DNA of 64,000 bases from Malania oleifera (Eukaryota > Streptophyta > Magnoliopsida > Santalales > Ximeniaceae): positions 3,100,001 to 3,164,000 of the forward strand of contig NC_080421.1 of NCBI RefSeq assembly GCF_029873635.1. The letters are read 5' to 3'. Below are positions 21,947 through 36,900 of the stretch, one piece after another; position 1 is the stretch's first letter; each line of letters starts with the position of its first letter. A program made the position numbers and the translations under genes. The notes beneath the pieces are model-generated. The model saw only the letters and a list, made by a program, of their open reading frames with translations, was not told the DNA's origin and made no database searches.

Positions 21947-24900
21947 TCACTGGAGGAAATAATCAAACAATGGAATCTGGGCTCTTATATCATTAAGGTT
22001 TCTGTTGAGGCTGCGAAGCGTTTGGATATGAGGTTCATCTTCTTGAACAGGTATTATTTTGGCGAAGGTACCTTCCTCAAGATAGTCCACGACTCTGTTG
22101 GCCGATTCAAGTCCAGTGACATAGGATTTCTCCTGTGAAGAAACAAGTAAATGCACACTTTCAGTTTATCCTGATTAAATTAAATCAGCAGAGGATTCAT
22201 CTATTAAAGAGAGATCAGTTTTATGACCTGTGACCACGAACCATGTCTGTTTGTTATCCAATCTCCAGCCATGAACAAGTTTGGGAAAGATGTGGACCCA
22301 CGCATCATGTGCTTGTATGAACCTTGAACATGAATTCAAAAGATCAGTACGGTCAAAATATGTTGGATGTACAGCTGAATAGGAAAACTAGTTCTGAAAA
22401 TTCCTTTTTAACTCAAAGAAACGCAGCTAAGACTAATTTGTGATGAAACCCTCAGCTAAGATTATTGTGAATCATTGTAGTCATCATAAAAGGCCTTTAA
22501 AAAGTTACCTGGAAAGAAGTGAGTCAAAGATTTTGGATATCTTCTGATTTCTTTGACAACAACTGTGGAATTCTCAAAATCCTTAATGCACTTTGACATG
22601 TAAGACATTACTTTTGGAACTATTACCTCATCCTTCAGCAGTAACAACTCATTGGCATGATACTGGGCAAAAAAGATACCATGTGAAATAGAGATCGTTT
22701 CACAATTTTGAGGTTAGTTCTGTTAAAGTTCCCTCTTTTAGGGAATGTAGAAGGATGCAACACTCACAAAATCAGCTTGTATGACTGTCACTGGATTGTT
22801 TTTATGCTCGTCATGGATTGCATTCAAATCAAAGAAAGTCCATCCACTTGAATCATCAAATCCAGAGCACACATTGCTTGCTTTGGGAATGTTGACCTTG
22901 TGATACATGGAAATTATAACACAGAATTAATATATTATCATAAGAGAGGAATGTAATGATATTTGGAAAGGACTTTCATAATTTGTTGTTTGCACACTTA
23001 ACAATAGGCGCAACACCAACTGATGCCCAAAAAGGTGAAGATTAAACACCAGAAACTTCTCACCAGATTGCAGTATAAGAGAAGGTTGTTAATTTTCTCT
23101 TCCTGTATCATACACAAGAAACATCTACTGGCTAAAGGGACTTTACTTTTCCACCTGTGGGTGACTCCCCCTTGGAGTCCTTACTATTTCATATTGTTCA
23201 GTTATATAAATTTTTTTAAAAAAGTACTTCAATGCAGTGAATTGGAAGCAATATGTTGCCCATGTATCTATCAAAGAACAAAATGGCAGGCCCATTACCT
23301 GTCCTTATAAATCAGACAAAGTAGCTACCATAACAATTGAAACAGAAAACAGGTTTAACATACAGATGGTAAAATGCTTGCTTCATTTAAATTTCTTCAG
23401 TGATCTCCTCATTATTTTTCTTTGTATAATATTATTAGAAATTTGTTTCATATTTCATGAACTGGTGATGCAGCTAATCAAGCCTGAGCTGTTTTACTTT
23501 TTCTAATTTTTATTTTATTTTGTACAATGTGACAACCCTACCCTCACAAAGTGGGAAGCCTTGTGGCCCAAGTATGCCCTTATTTTTTTTTGCTTTTTTA
23601 TTGGGGTATCTTTATTAGGATCATATCTTCAATATTTTAGGGTATTATTTAAGAAACTAGTATTTTAGTTTATTTAAGTCTCTAAAATTTATTTTTATTA
23701 TTCTCCAAGTGTTGTAGCCTATAAAAAGCCTCCTATGTATTAGGTTTAGGGGGTCTTGAATTGAAAATTACAGTTGCTGGACATAGGTCTTAAATCAATC
23801 AGAAAAGGGAATCGGAAGCCCTTTTACGTGTCGACCATCAGTTATGTTCCAATATCACCAAACCCATGTCTGGCGTGCATATGAATATGTAAGCAAGGAA
23901 GAAGAAAGCTTGCACACTATTTTATCCATTTCTACAGTCAGCAGGCCTTTTTTTTTTTTTTTGAAGTTTATTGATTTTATGTCCAATTCTGGGGAATCAA
24001 ATGCAGCAAGAGTAAAGGAAGACTATCCCTTGTGTACCTTCCTGTCTAGCTGGAGTTTAACAGTCAGAACATCAATGCCAGATAAATTCAGAACTTTCAA
24101 GAACTCCTCCCTCGTACGTAGTGCTGCACTACACAAAACTTGGCTGATTAATTCATGGGTGATAGAGAAGGTGAGTCTAAGTCCAGTTTGATGAAGAGTA
24201 CCATCAACCAATTCATAAATAAACCTTGGCAAAACTAAGACAAAAATCTGACTCAACAAAAATATCCAATAATCAAAACTGCATCAGTAAGATAAGTTTT
24301 TCAGTAGAATACACCTGTTCTTAATGATCTCCTGAAGTGTAGTGATTCCAATTGCCAAGATTACTGCATCAGCCTTATAGCTCTCTTTACCACAAACAAC
24401 TTCCGAAATGCATCCTGTATCTTCATTCATAGAGAAGTTTGTCACTCCTTGGCAATCCAGAATTTCACAATCTCTATTTCTCATAGATTCCATCCATGGC
24501 TTGAAAATCTTTTCTCTAACCATCCCCCGACACCATACAAGATCGATATCCTTCTGTAGCCATGGACCAAAGTAAAATCCACAAATCTATATCAAGAACA
24601 CCAAAATAAATTTTAAAAAATAAAAATAAAGAAACTGATATAATTAAATAACCATAAGACATTTCCAAATTATGTTGCAGATAAAGATAAAAACACCCCT
24701 TAAAGGTTTACGGTTGGGTTGGGTCTGCTTCCCAGAATTTGTCTTCTCAACATAAAGAGGTCTCATAGCTAAAATCTTTTCTTAGAGCTCTGTTACAAAG
24801 TGCTTGCAAAGAACCAATAGGCAGCTGCAGACTAATCTAATTTTCAGATACTAAACACCAGTACTATCAATAATCTGACAAAGTCTCAGAAACACACTTC

Positions 24901-27900
24901 AAACTCTCCTAATAGATCCTCTAGCGGTCCAATGGGGCTGTTGTGCCGACTCTGAGTGTTCAATCAGACTCTTTCAACTAAGTTGATGAGAGATGCAAAA
25001 GAATTCAAATGATGACATTATTTTTTTTAATATACTGATTGACTGATGGGTTCATTGTTTTACAATTTTAAACTTTATGAAATGGTTGCAGACACCTAGT
25101 CATTTTAATAACATCATAATGAATTTGTAAAATTATTTTTTGTTGGGGACCATTGGATGATTTAATAATGGATTTTTAGCTATTATCATTCAAATTCAAG
25201 AATTTTTTAATCTAGACTGTTGGCAATGTTACACTTACAGTCCTTAGCTACAGTTTATCTCTGTGAGACAACCTTATCAAAAGGGCTAAAGATATTTGTC
25301 AAAAAATTCTCTTTATTCTAGAACATTAGTCAACCCCTCGCACCTGGTGAGCAAGAATGTAATAATATAGCATTCCAAGAGTTGCAGCTGCACTACATTG
25401 TTCGGCTGGAGCAAACAAACCAACTTGAAGAAGTGGAGCAAAAATATCCTGATAAATCCTTTTTGAGCAGCCAAACTGTTTAAAAAGCTCCCTTGCAGTA
25501 ACTGGCAATGGAAATCTCTAAATGAGGCACTTTAACTATTCATCTCTCAAATCTCAATTCATTAAAAGTACAATCCACTAATCATTTAATGCTGGAATTC
25601 CCTGAATCTGACTAAAACTCACTAATGTCCTTACTCGAATCATATTTTCTCCAGGCGGTGTCTGTGTTGTCAAAGTCAATTACTGCAAACAGAAGGGTGC
25701 AGATGAGAGGACCAATTACATACAGTGCAAAACTACTATGTTTTAACAAATTTTACACAACTAGCAACAAGATTATATACATAGCCATGTATTTCTGTTT
25801 CCTAACACATGATGGGATTTCAAAAATAAAATGTTGCCAATCATTTCTTTCCATCATTACTATGAAATTTTATGATAGAGACAACTAGGTACAAGTGGCT
25901 CAGTGAGGCATGCACTGTGTTAATCCTACAGAACCCCATAGTATGTTTTTTTTTTTTTTTAAGCCTTATTTAATTTCTACATTCAGATATAACAGGAAAC
26001 CATACCTGCAGCCATTATAGGAAGTGATGTCAACCGATCCGCCAATGGGAGCCGAATGAACTGTACGAATATGATTGATTTTGGAAGGAGTTAATAAACT
26101 GCTATTGTGTATGAAGAAATGAGATAAACAGATGAGCTGAAATGCATACTTGAGTATAGAAGAAGGCACCTAATGGAGCAGGCAATTGAGGTAGATCTTG
26201 AAATATTGGAAATTCAACCTGCAGAATAGTCCTGGTTCTTAAGATATTTCAAAGCATGTTACATGAGCTAAATGGCCTTGTAGTTTGTTAAAAAACTAAT
26301 ATCTAGGGTATTCGGAATGATGAATAAAATGAGTTATGTGGCTTTTAACTCAAATAAATAGTTTTCCTTATTTCAGTTATTAAGAAAGAGTTAGTTATTT
26401 GAGTCATATGCCACATAAATCATTTCACAAGTAATCTGAAATATCCCACTGTTTGAGCATTTGACATGATTGTGAATAAATGTATCACATTCAAAAATTT
26501 TGTTTCATGGAATGCGTTCAACTGCAAAATGGAATTGGAATGCTTTTCAAAAATGTTGCAATACCAAATATTGGTGAATTGGGTTGGATATAGGCACATA
26601 TCTGGCAAATTCAGACAGCAGACTTGAAGTAAATTACCTCTAATCCCTCTCTAGAATATTGGGCAGAACTTGTCCAACTTGTGAATGGCTTGATATCAAG
26701 CTCATCGATGAGGCTAAATATATTATGATAAGAATACCAGAAACCTGGATGCTGAATAGATAATTTAAGTTACCTTCCAAAAAAAAAAAAAAAAAAAACA
26801 AATATAAAATGGTTCAAGTTGAATCGAAAGAAAAAAATTAATAAAAAAATGAATAAAGAATATGATAAATACAAGCATATTTAAAACTTAAAATTAAGGA
26901 AGCAGTAGAAAAAAATAGTTAAGAATAGCTCCCAAATCAGCTTTTCTGCTTCCTATCGCAATGCCAGGCCTCCAATATAGCCTGCTAACAACATCCCTTC
27001 ATCTTTCTTTTAAACCAATACCTGTCTGCAAAATTTTCAAACCATTTTTTGGGTTGAACAAATGAAATCTTGTTGTAGTCGTTCTGATTTTTCTATAGAG
27101 ACGCATCTTCATGACTATGAATATTCAATATTGCATAATTCATACTTTTTTTATAGAAAAAGAAGTTCATTAATAGAAAAGAAAGAAATTCAGAAAGTGG
27201 AGGATAAGTAATCCTCGTAAAAATAAATAAAAAAATAAAAACAATGCGAGAGGCCCTTTCCAATACTGCTGAAGATCTAATATAGTTATTCCTTGGAAAA
27301 AAAAACCAAGAATGAGCCTGAAAAGAAGCCATAAAAATAACTCTACCCCAACGACAAGTAAAGAATTTGTTGTCATTAAATATTCTTGCATTCCTTTCAA
27401 TCCACAGAGTCCAAAATAGAGCAAAATCTGCACATCTCCATAGGGCTATTACTTTCTTACTGCTCCCAAACCTGTGTATTGCACCAATGAAAAAGCATCA
27501 ACAATTCAACAGTCTTTGGCATCACCAAAGTTTCCTCAAAAATCAAAACTAGATAAACCCAAAGCAGCTTAGCCACATGACAATAAAGAAACAAGTGGTC
27601 ATTCATTCGCCTCCAAACACCTAATACAAATATTGGGACTGATAGTCTTGTAAGGCCTCCTCACCTGCAACAAATCAAGGGTTTTAAGCCTATTAAGAAC
27701 CATAGTCCACATAAAAACCCTGATTCCAAGACGAACCTTAGCCTTCTATAACCTCAAATCACTCCCCATTTGATGAATAAAGGATTCCAGCACTCACCAA
27801 AATAGTCAAATCATCAACCTCTCTCTTATTGAGATTTATGAAAAAAAGAACATCTCAAGAGAAATCCCCCCCCCCCCCTCTCAAAAGAATGAAAAGCATT

Positions 27901-30900
27901 AATCGGTGCATTATGCATGGAAGGCAATTGAGAAAGATAAAGGAGCAAAGACTCCAACAAAATCTCACCCACCCAAACATCCTCCCAAAACCGAATAAGA
28001 TTTCCATTCCCAACTCGAAAACAAGTAAAGAGATAAAAGAAGTTGAGCAGCTTGAGAAATAAACGTCCAAGGACATGCTTGAGAAACATTGCCACTCCCT
28101 CTAGTATACCAACTAATACTTACTTTTAATAATCTTGTGTCATAAGGAATCAACTTCCAAGGGAACCTCCACAACCAGCTCCCAACTAGCAAGATGTTTA
28201 TAGACAACAAATTTCCTTCACCTAAATCCCCTTCAGACTAAGGTCTTCTAATCTTCTCCCAACTAACACAATGATCTCTCTTCTCTTCCCCTATACACAA
28301 CCACAGAAAGTCTCATAACCCTATCCAAGGCAGCAACTGCCCTTGCTGGAATTCTAAAAAAGGAGAGAAAATAAATAGGGATATTAAAGAGATTCAAGAG
28401 AACAACGCTAATGACAGTAACACAGCCCCTTAAAGATAACTACGCCACCTTCTAACCTTCCAATCTGCTTTCCACTCTCTCCACCACCCGACCTCAAAAA
28501 GGCAAAAGGTAGAAGAATTAGCATTTCCACCTAAAGGGAGACCCATAAGTAAGAGGACAATCTAGAATAGTACAACAACAACAACAAATCAAGCCTTAAG
28601 TCCAACTTGGTGGGGTTAGCTAAAAGCTTAAGCCATTGGGTCTAGCTTAGTACAATCAGCTACATCAATGAAAACCTCAATTTCACCCCCATCAAAATTC
28701 AAACCCGCAACCCCGCTCTTAGACATGTTGATCATTAATTCTGTTTTCTTAAAAATACTAATCAGGGTAGGGTTAAAACCTTTCAGAATTTCACAACAAT
28801 GTCCTCAAGAAAGAGAAGGGTATTATTAGCAAATTGTTAAGGCTTGATATAAAGTGTTGGCAACTCGGCCCACAACCTAACAGCTTAATCTTTCAAGTTA
28901 AATGGCGATCTAACAAAACCACAACCTCCTCCTTGCCAACCTCAAGTCCTTGAGTCACATCAAGGCCGTAAGCTAGTCTCAAAGACTCAGCACTTCAACA
29001 ACTAGAGAGAAAAGAAAAGGGGATAAGGGATCCCTCTGTCTCAACCTCACCAAAAGCCCTAAACCACCATTTGTAATGATATACATAGTTACCAAGGATA
29101 AGCACCCATTAGTACATCCCCTCCAAACACTTCTTAGTCATCACATTGTCCAAAAAATCCCCAACTCACCATATCACACAAGCTTGTCCAAAAAACACTA
29201 GTGCAAATAAAACACCCTTCCTCCACTCCACCTCACATCCTCCACTTCATTAGCCACCAAAACAACATCTAAAATCTCTCTATCCTTGATGAAAGAAGAC
29301 TGCTCCAATGAAACTTTAACCCTAACACCTCTCACAGCCTCCTAGACAAAACCTTAGCTAGGATTTTGTAAAGGCTAGTAAATAGATCAGCCTAAAATTT
29401 CTCACTTTCATCGAACATTCTTAGGAAGAAGGGCAATAACAGTAGAGTCAACACTCTTCCCCACCACCCCATTTCGATGAAACTTGTAAAAAAAATCCTT
29501 AAGATCCTCCTAAATCACCTCCATAAAGCCACCAAGGTCAAGAGTCTTATCAGTTATCATCCCCCCCCCCCCCACCCCCCCCCCCCAAAAAACCAAACAG
29601 CAAGGTCCATGTTGATAAGATACCAATCAAAGCCCTCTATAATCAACATGTGTTTGTGACTCTCAATATACAAACTCCTATAGAAGTCTGCAATATCCAT
29701 CCTAATACTATTGGAATTACACACCACAACTCCCGAGTCAATTTGCAATTCTTTGATAAGGTTTTCCCGCCTCCAATTAGCCACCCTAAGGAACAACTTG
29801 GAGTTAAAATCCCCCTTTGTCAACCACTTAATCCAAGACTTCAATCTCCAACCAATACCTTTCCGAGAAAGGATCAAATCCAAGTCATTACTAGGGTGAC
29901 CCCTCCAAATGAGAGCAACTAAAGTTTCCAAAATCCCTACCTTGTTTGGTTGCTAAGAAACTCGAGGTGATATAGAAAAAAATAATTGAAATAATATATT
30001 TTTTATTGATTTACTGCCCAAGACAACATTTCAATATTTGGGGAGGGGGTCGGACCAAGTTTTATATGATTAATGACTTATCACGTGTTGAAACACTTTC
30101 AACAAATGTTAGCCTACTTGAAAAACACATTACTAAAACCATTTAGATTATCTTATCGCCCCCTAAGCGATTAAAAAGTCATAACACCTCCAAAACTAAA
30201 AGCTCTTCTCCCCGCCATTGTGTAAGGCTTACTAGTTAGCTGGTGTTTTGGGCAAACCCCATGAAGAATGGCACACACCATACCAAAGGGGGTTGGGCTT
30301 GATCCCTTTCACAAGGAAAGATTTAAGTAGGAGCCTATACACAAGTTAATTGAGACGAGAGTTAGAGGCAACAAGAGGGGTTTTGCCTTCTTCAGATTGT
30401 GTTGGCGTTCAAGACACAAGGATTTATTCTTTTCCATTCTTCTTATCTACAACGGCATTTTTGGAACCATTATAAAGTTAGGATTTCTTCCATTGGGAGA
30501 TAGTCCATCACATTTGTAAGTTTAAAGCTACTTAAGGTAGTGTTTGGGAGCATGAATTTCGAAGTTTGGATTTGGATTTCTATAGATTTGGAAGAAACTC
30601 AATACAACTTTATTCTACGTTTTGTCAAAATCCATATAAATCCAAATCCAAGTCCCAAAATCTACACTCCTAAGCACAAAGTTAGTGTATTTCGTGTAGA
30701 GGGATGTTCTTGTGTTATTGTCCATTGAGGGTGTAATTGTTGGAATCAGTAGATTCTAGGTAAATGCCCCGTGGTTTTCCACATTCTTGGAAAGGTTTCA
30801 ACATAAATATTGGTGTTCTTAGTTTATTGATCATTTGATTTGCTTTAGCTACTTCTACTGTTATTGGTTGTTCTTGTGATATTATCCATAGAATTACTTG

Positions 30901-33900
30901 GGTGGAGAAGTAAACTTCCCAACACATCTGCCTTAGCATCGCTTCTACCATCTAAGAGCGGCTTCTACATTCTTGATCTAGATTTTAACTTATAACCATT
31001 TTGTAACTTAGATGAATAAAAAGTAATTTATAAGATTGTGATTACAAGTTTTTCAAGTGGGTTAATGCCAATTAGCCAGTTTTACCATGTGAAGGACAGA
31101 TTGCAAATTTAAGTTCAAAAAGTAAAATGACAAAATTAAAACTTCGGAGATTGAAATGTAATCTTGGAAGCACTGATATCAACACGAGATACGGATACGA
31201 CATGATAACGACAAAGCGATATGACAATTTCGAAAAATTGAGGATACGACACTTTTGGGATATGCTAATTAATTGATGTAAAAGTATACATATAGGGATA
31301 TGTAATTTCATATTGCAGAGTATTGGTCCAACAATATATATAAAATGGAGGCAATGGGCATATCTTATCAATAAATTTTTTTTAAAAAAAGACAGAGAGC
31401 AGCAAACGAACAATAGTTTTATTCTATTCTATTTTTATTTTTTTGGAGAGGGGTGGGGTTCTAGGAGTCGGGAGGTCCAGCAGTGCTCTACAAGGCTGGC
31501 ACACAGGCACTAGTGCTTCAAATCCTAACCACTCAAATGTCAAAGAATCTCTAGACTCTCAGTCTTTCAACTTCTCCTCAATTGTTTTATGGGGTTTTAT
31601 TAAAAGAATTAAAGAGTGCAACCAAATACAGCATTTCAGACTTTTCAGTACAAGAACTGTCCTGGAGGTGGAGATGTCCTAGTCGGGTGCTGGAGAGTGT
31701 TTTAGTCATGTCCAAAAATAAAAATAAGTTAATTAATTCCGACATGTGTTGAATACGCTCTCAAGATTCATGGAAATTGAGAGGTGAGTCAGCAGATAAT
31801 CCGCCTCATAATCCTCAACCAACGACACAATCAGTGCAGCTCCTTGGAAACATAACTGCCATTTTTGGAAAGACAGTGCCCACACCCCACCCTCCTTGAT
31901 TTACTCTATGCTTCTGTTAGACAACTTGTATAGGGATTTGTGTTGATCTCTCTTATCTTCTTTATTAGCCACTGCCAGTATTTTTTTTTAGCTAGATTAA
32001 TTTATTCTTTTTTGGCCTGTATAAATAACCCTCCTGGGTTCCTCTGTAATTAAGTTTTTACAGCATATTTGAATATATTTAAACTCTCATAATCTCCTTG
32101 TTTCATGCCATCTTTTTCTCAAAATAATTATGGCTAATCTTCTTTATTCCTCATCCAATTCTAACATGGAATCAGAGCAGGATCTTTGACCTTTTCTTTT
32201 GCTCACCTTCCTCATTCTGATTTCCTTCTGCTGCTGTCAACTCTCATTCAAGTTTCATCATGTCTACAGATGAAAGTATCGTTAATCCTTTTGCCAGAAA
32301 TCTCTCACCATCCGAAGACCCCAACAGCCCATATTTCCTTCACCATTCTGATGGCATTAATACTGTTGTCATTACTCCACCTCTATCTGGCCCCAACTAC
32401 CTATCATGGAGCCGATCCTTCACTCTTGCTCTCTCTGTCAAGAATAAATTAGGCTTCCTTGATGGAAGCATCACCACTACTGCTGGAACCAGCAATCTTT
32501 ATGGACCATGGGTCAGATGTAATAATATCATCCTCTCTTGGATCCTTCATTCCATCTCCCCGGAGATATCATCAAATGTTTGCTTCATAGGTGATGCCAA
32601 GAAAGTATGGGACAAACTCAAAGACAGGTTTGCACAACCTGACAATGCTCGCATTTATCAACTTCAGCAACAACTTGGGACCATCATACAAGGAACTCAA
32701 TTTGTAAATGAATATTTCACTCAATTGAATGCAGTATGGGAAGAGATACACAACTATCGACCATCACCAAACTGCTCATGTGGTTTATGCACTTGTAATG
32801 CACTTGGTTCTGTTGGAGAGAGGCAGCAAACGGACTATGTCTTTAAGTTCCTTATGGGCTTAAATGAGACATATGATGGCATTCGAGGTCAAATCATCAT
32901 TATGAGCCCCATGCCCTGACTTGACAAGGCCTTCTCGGTTGTACTACAAGAGGAGGGACAGAGGCAGGCGCGGGTTGCAATTCTTCCTGCTGCAGAATCT
33001 TGTGCTTTGGCAGCATCTCACAATCAGACCAAGAAGAAAGATAAGTCTGACCTCACTTGTTACACCAAAACACATCACATGGATAGAGGATACTGGAGCC
33101 ACAGATCACATGGTCTGCTCCACCACTCTCCTCTTTTCCATCACTTCCACTTCTCAAGCTTATGTACAAATGCCAAATGGAGAAAAAGCACAAGTCACTC
33201 GCATAGGCACTGTCCAGATCAGTAACACCTTAACCCTCCATGGAGTACTGTGTATACCATCTTTTACTTTTAATCTTCTCAGTCAGAAAATTAACTCAAA
33301 ACTCTTCTCTGTGTCTTATTTTCTCTCAAAAATAGTGTCTCATTCGGGACCTAGCTACATGGACAATGATTGGAGTTGCTAGAGTACGAGAGGGACTCTA
33401 CATCCTGATTCCAATTCACTAGGAAGTCCTTTTGTCAATCAAAGTCCAGCAGCGACTAATTCTGATCCCAGCCATTTATTTTGCATCCAACAAGTTTCAG
33501 CAAGTGAAGATTTTCATTTATGACATTTTAGACTAGGGCATAAATCAAATCAGAGGTTAAATTTGATTTCTTCTCATGCCTCAGATGTAAAATGTATTGA
33601 TTTCAATCAATGTAATGTCTGTCATTTTGCAAAACAGAAAAGAAATCCCTTTCCTCGTAGTGTTTCTTCCACTTCTTCTCCTTTTGAGTTAATCCACTGT
33701 GACATTTGGGGACCATATTCACAAGCCACACCTCAAGGACATCAATATTTTCTCACTATAGTAGATGACTATAGCCAAATGACATGGATTTTTTTGATGA
33801 CGTTTAAATCTGAAACTTGAAGCCTCTTGCAGTTCTTCATCCAAATGACACAAACTCAATACAATCTCAAGGTCAAACAAGTCAGATCTGACAATGGAAC

Positions 33901-36900
33901 AGAATTTTTGATGCAAGAAGTCTATAATAAACATGGAATCCTTCATCAAAAGACATGCATTCATACCCCTCAGCAAAATGGGGTAGTTGAAAGGAAGCAT
34001 CAGCACCTCCTTTCCACCACTCGGGCTTTGCTGCTCCAAGCCTCTCTCCCAACCAAGTTTTGGGGAGATGCTGTTCTAACAGCAGTTCATTTGATTTTCA
34101 GCTCATCCTTCATATTCGCATTTAAGAGTCTTTGGTTGCTTATGTTTTGTCTCCACTCTCAAACACAACCGAACCAAGCTAGATCCAAGAGCTAGGAGGT
34201 GTGTGTTCATAGGATATCCACCAGGGGTTAAGGGGTACAAGGTTTATGATCTGGACAGTCACAAGTATAGCATCTCAAGAGACATCGTTTTCCATGAAAC
34301 TCATTTTCCTTTCCAGCATCATCACTACAATTCTACATCTGCTCCATCTCCAGACTCCATTCTACCTCCACTCCCTTCAGATGTAGACTTCCAAAATCCC
34401 CTTCCCTCATCTCCCTTTCCTTCTTTCAATGACAAAGATCCACTCTCACCTCATTCCCCTGATCTTGCCTCTCCAACTGACCCTTCTTCCCCTCCTTCTG
34501 ATCCTATTCCTTCAACCACTTTGCCAGCCACCACCTTACCCTCACTTTCTCCTTTACCACAAAATTCACCATCCCCTCCACCCCTAAGAAGATCAGATAG
34601 GGTCAAAAACCCACCTAAATACCTCCTTGATTATCACTGCAACTCAGCATCTTCACCATCACCTCATCACTCCACTGCTCATCCACTTGAGCATTACCTC
34701 TCCTACACTCATTTCTCTCCTTCTCACAAGGCTTATACACTCTCCCTCTCCTCTGCCCAAGACCCCACCACCTATGCAGAGGCTGTTTTTCCTGAGCGTT
34801 GGATCAAAGCCATGGCAGATAAGTTAAATGCCTTGGAGGCCAACAACACTTGGACAGTCACTACTCTTCCAAAAGGAAAGAAAGCAATCGGCTGTAGAAT
34901 ATGTCTACAAGACCAAATTGCACTCTGATGGTTCTATAGAAAGGCACAAGGCCTGGTTGGTAGCCAAGGGCTACACTCAAAGAGAGGGATTCGACTTCCA
35001 TGAAACCTTTAGTCCGGTTGCAAAGCTTACTACTGTTTGCGTCTTCCTTGCTTTGGCAGCACTTCATAATTGGCATTTGAACCACTTGGATGTTCACAAT
35101 GCCTTTCTCCAGGGGATCTAGAAGAGGAGATCTACATGGATTTACCTCCGGGATTTCAGCCTAAGGGGGAGTCGGTTACAAATCAAAATTTAGTTTGTAG
35201 GTTGCACAAATCCCTTTATGGCCTTAAGCAAGCCTCAAGGCAATGGCACTCAAAATTTTACGCATCTCTCATTGCCATTGGTTTCCAACAATCCAGGTCA
35301 GATTACTCTTTGTTTACAAATATTCACAATGGCTAGTTTATTGCATTATTAGTGTATGTTGATGACATTCTCATTGGAAGCAATGATCTCAAAACAATTG
35401 ACTCCGTCAAGACATATCTGCACAGTCAATTTAAGATCAAATATCTTGGGAATCTAAAGTATTTCCTTGGCTTAGAAATAGCAAGATCAGAAAAAGGAAT
35501 TCCTTTGAATCAAAGGAAGTACACTCTTGAGATTTTAGAGGATGCTGGTATGCTCAGATGCAAGCCTTTCGGCACACCAATGGAACTGAATCATAAACTT
35601 TCTCATTTGACAGCAGATCCTCTTATTGACATTACAGGTTATAGGAGGTTGGTTGGAAGGTTGATTTATTTGCCCATTACAAGACCGGATATCACATATT
35701 CTGGTAACATCTTGAGTCAATTTATGGATCGATCTTCACAGATCCATCAGCAAACTGCACATCGGGTCTTGAGATATCTCAAAGGATCCATAGGCCAAGG
35801 TCTCATATATTCTTCCAAGTCTGAACCACTTCGCAGGGCGTTTAGCGAGTCTGATTGGGCTGCTTGCCCTGAGACCCAAAGATCTACCACTGGTTTTTGC
35901 ATCTTCTTAGGAGATTCTTTGATTAGCTGGAAATCAAAGAAGCAAACCACCATATCTAGGTCCTCTGCCGAAGCTGAATACCGTGCATTGGCCAACACCA
36001 GCTGTGAGATTGTATGGCTGATGAACCTACTGCAAGATTTTAACACAAGTCATCCAGACCTGCCCGCCTATATTGTGATAACCAGACAGCTCTACATCTC
36101 ACCAAAAATCCAATGTTCCATGAAAGAACAAAGCACATTGAGCTGGACTGTCATTTTATTAGAGAGAAAGTGCTTGCTGAAACCATTACACCAGTACATG
36201 TGAGTTCAAAGTTACAGATTGCAAATATCCTGACAAAGGCTCTACCTACTGCTACATTCCATTTTCTACTGTCCAAGATGAACACACTTAATCTGTGACT
36301 GTGTGTCCACCTTGAGGGGGAATCTCAAGATTCAAGGAAATTGAGAGGTGAGTCAGCAGATAATCCGCCCCATAATCCTCAACCAACGGCACAATCAGTG
36401 CAGCTCCTTGGAAACATAACTGCCATTTTTGGAAAGACAATGCCCACACCCCACCCTCCTTGATTTACTCTATGCTTCTGTTAAACAACTTGTATAGGGA
36501 TTTGTTTTGATCTCTCTTATCTTCTTTATTAGCCACCGCCAGTAATTTTTTTTAGCCAGATTAATTTATTCTTTCTTGGCCTGTATAAATAACCCTCCTG
36601 GGTTCCTCTGTAATTAAGTTTTTGCAGCATATTTGAATATATTCAAACTCTCACAATCTCCTTGTTTCATGCCATTTTTTCTCAACAGAATTATGGCTTA
36701 TCTTCTTCATTCCTCATCCAATTCCAACATACGCGTCGGGGAGTGTCAGGCAGGTATCTGTATCCAATACATGTTGGACACTGACACTTCAGGCATTCAG
36801 AAGTGTCGGCGTGTCCTAGAATGCAATCATGCAAAATTTTATTCACAAACTGCGTAATTTACCTCCCAACAAAAAAATTAATTACCGCGGATACCGATAT

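Noticed and set aside
29557-29586. C-rich run giving proline/glycine open frames on both strands
   Set aside because: Low-complexity sequence within the decayed LINE; the open frames have no protein similarity.
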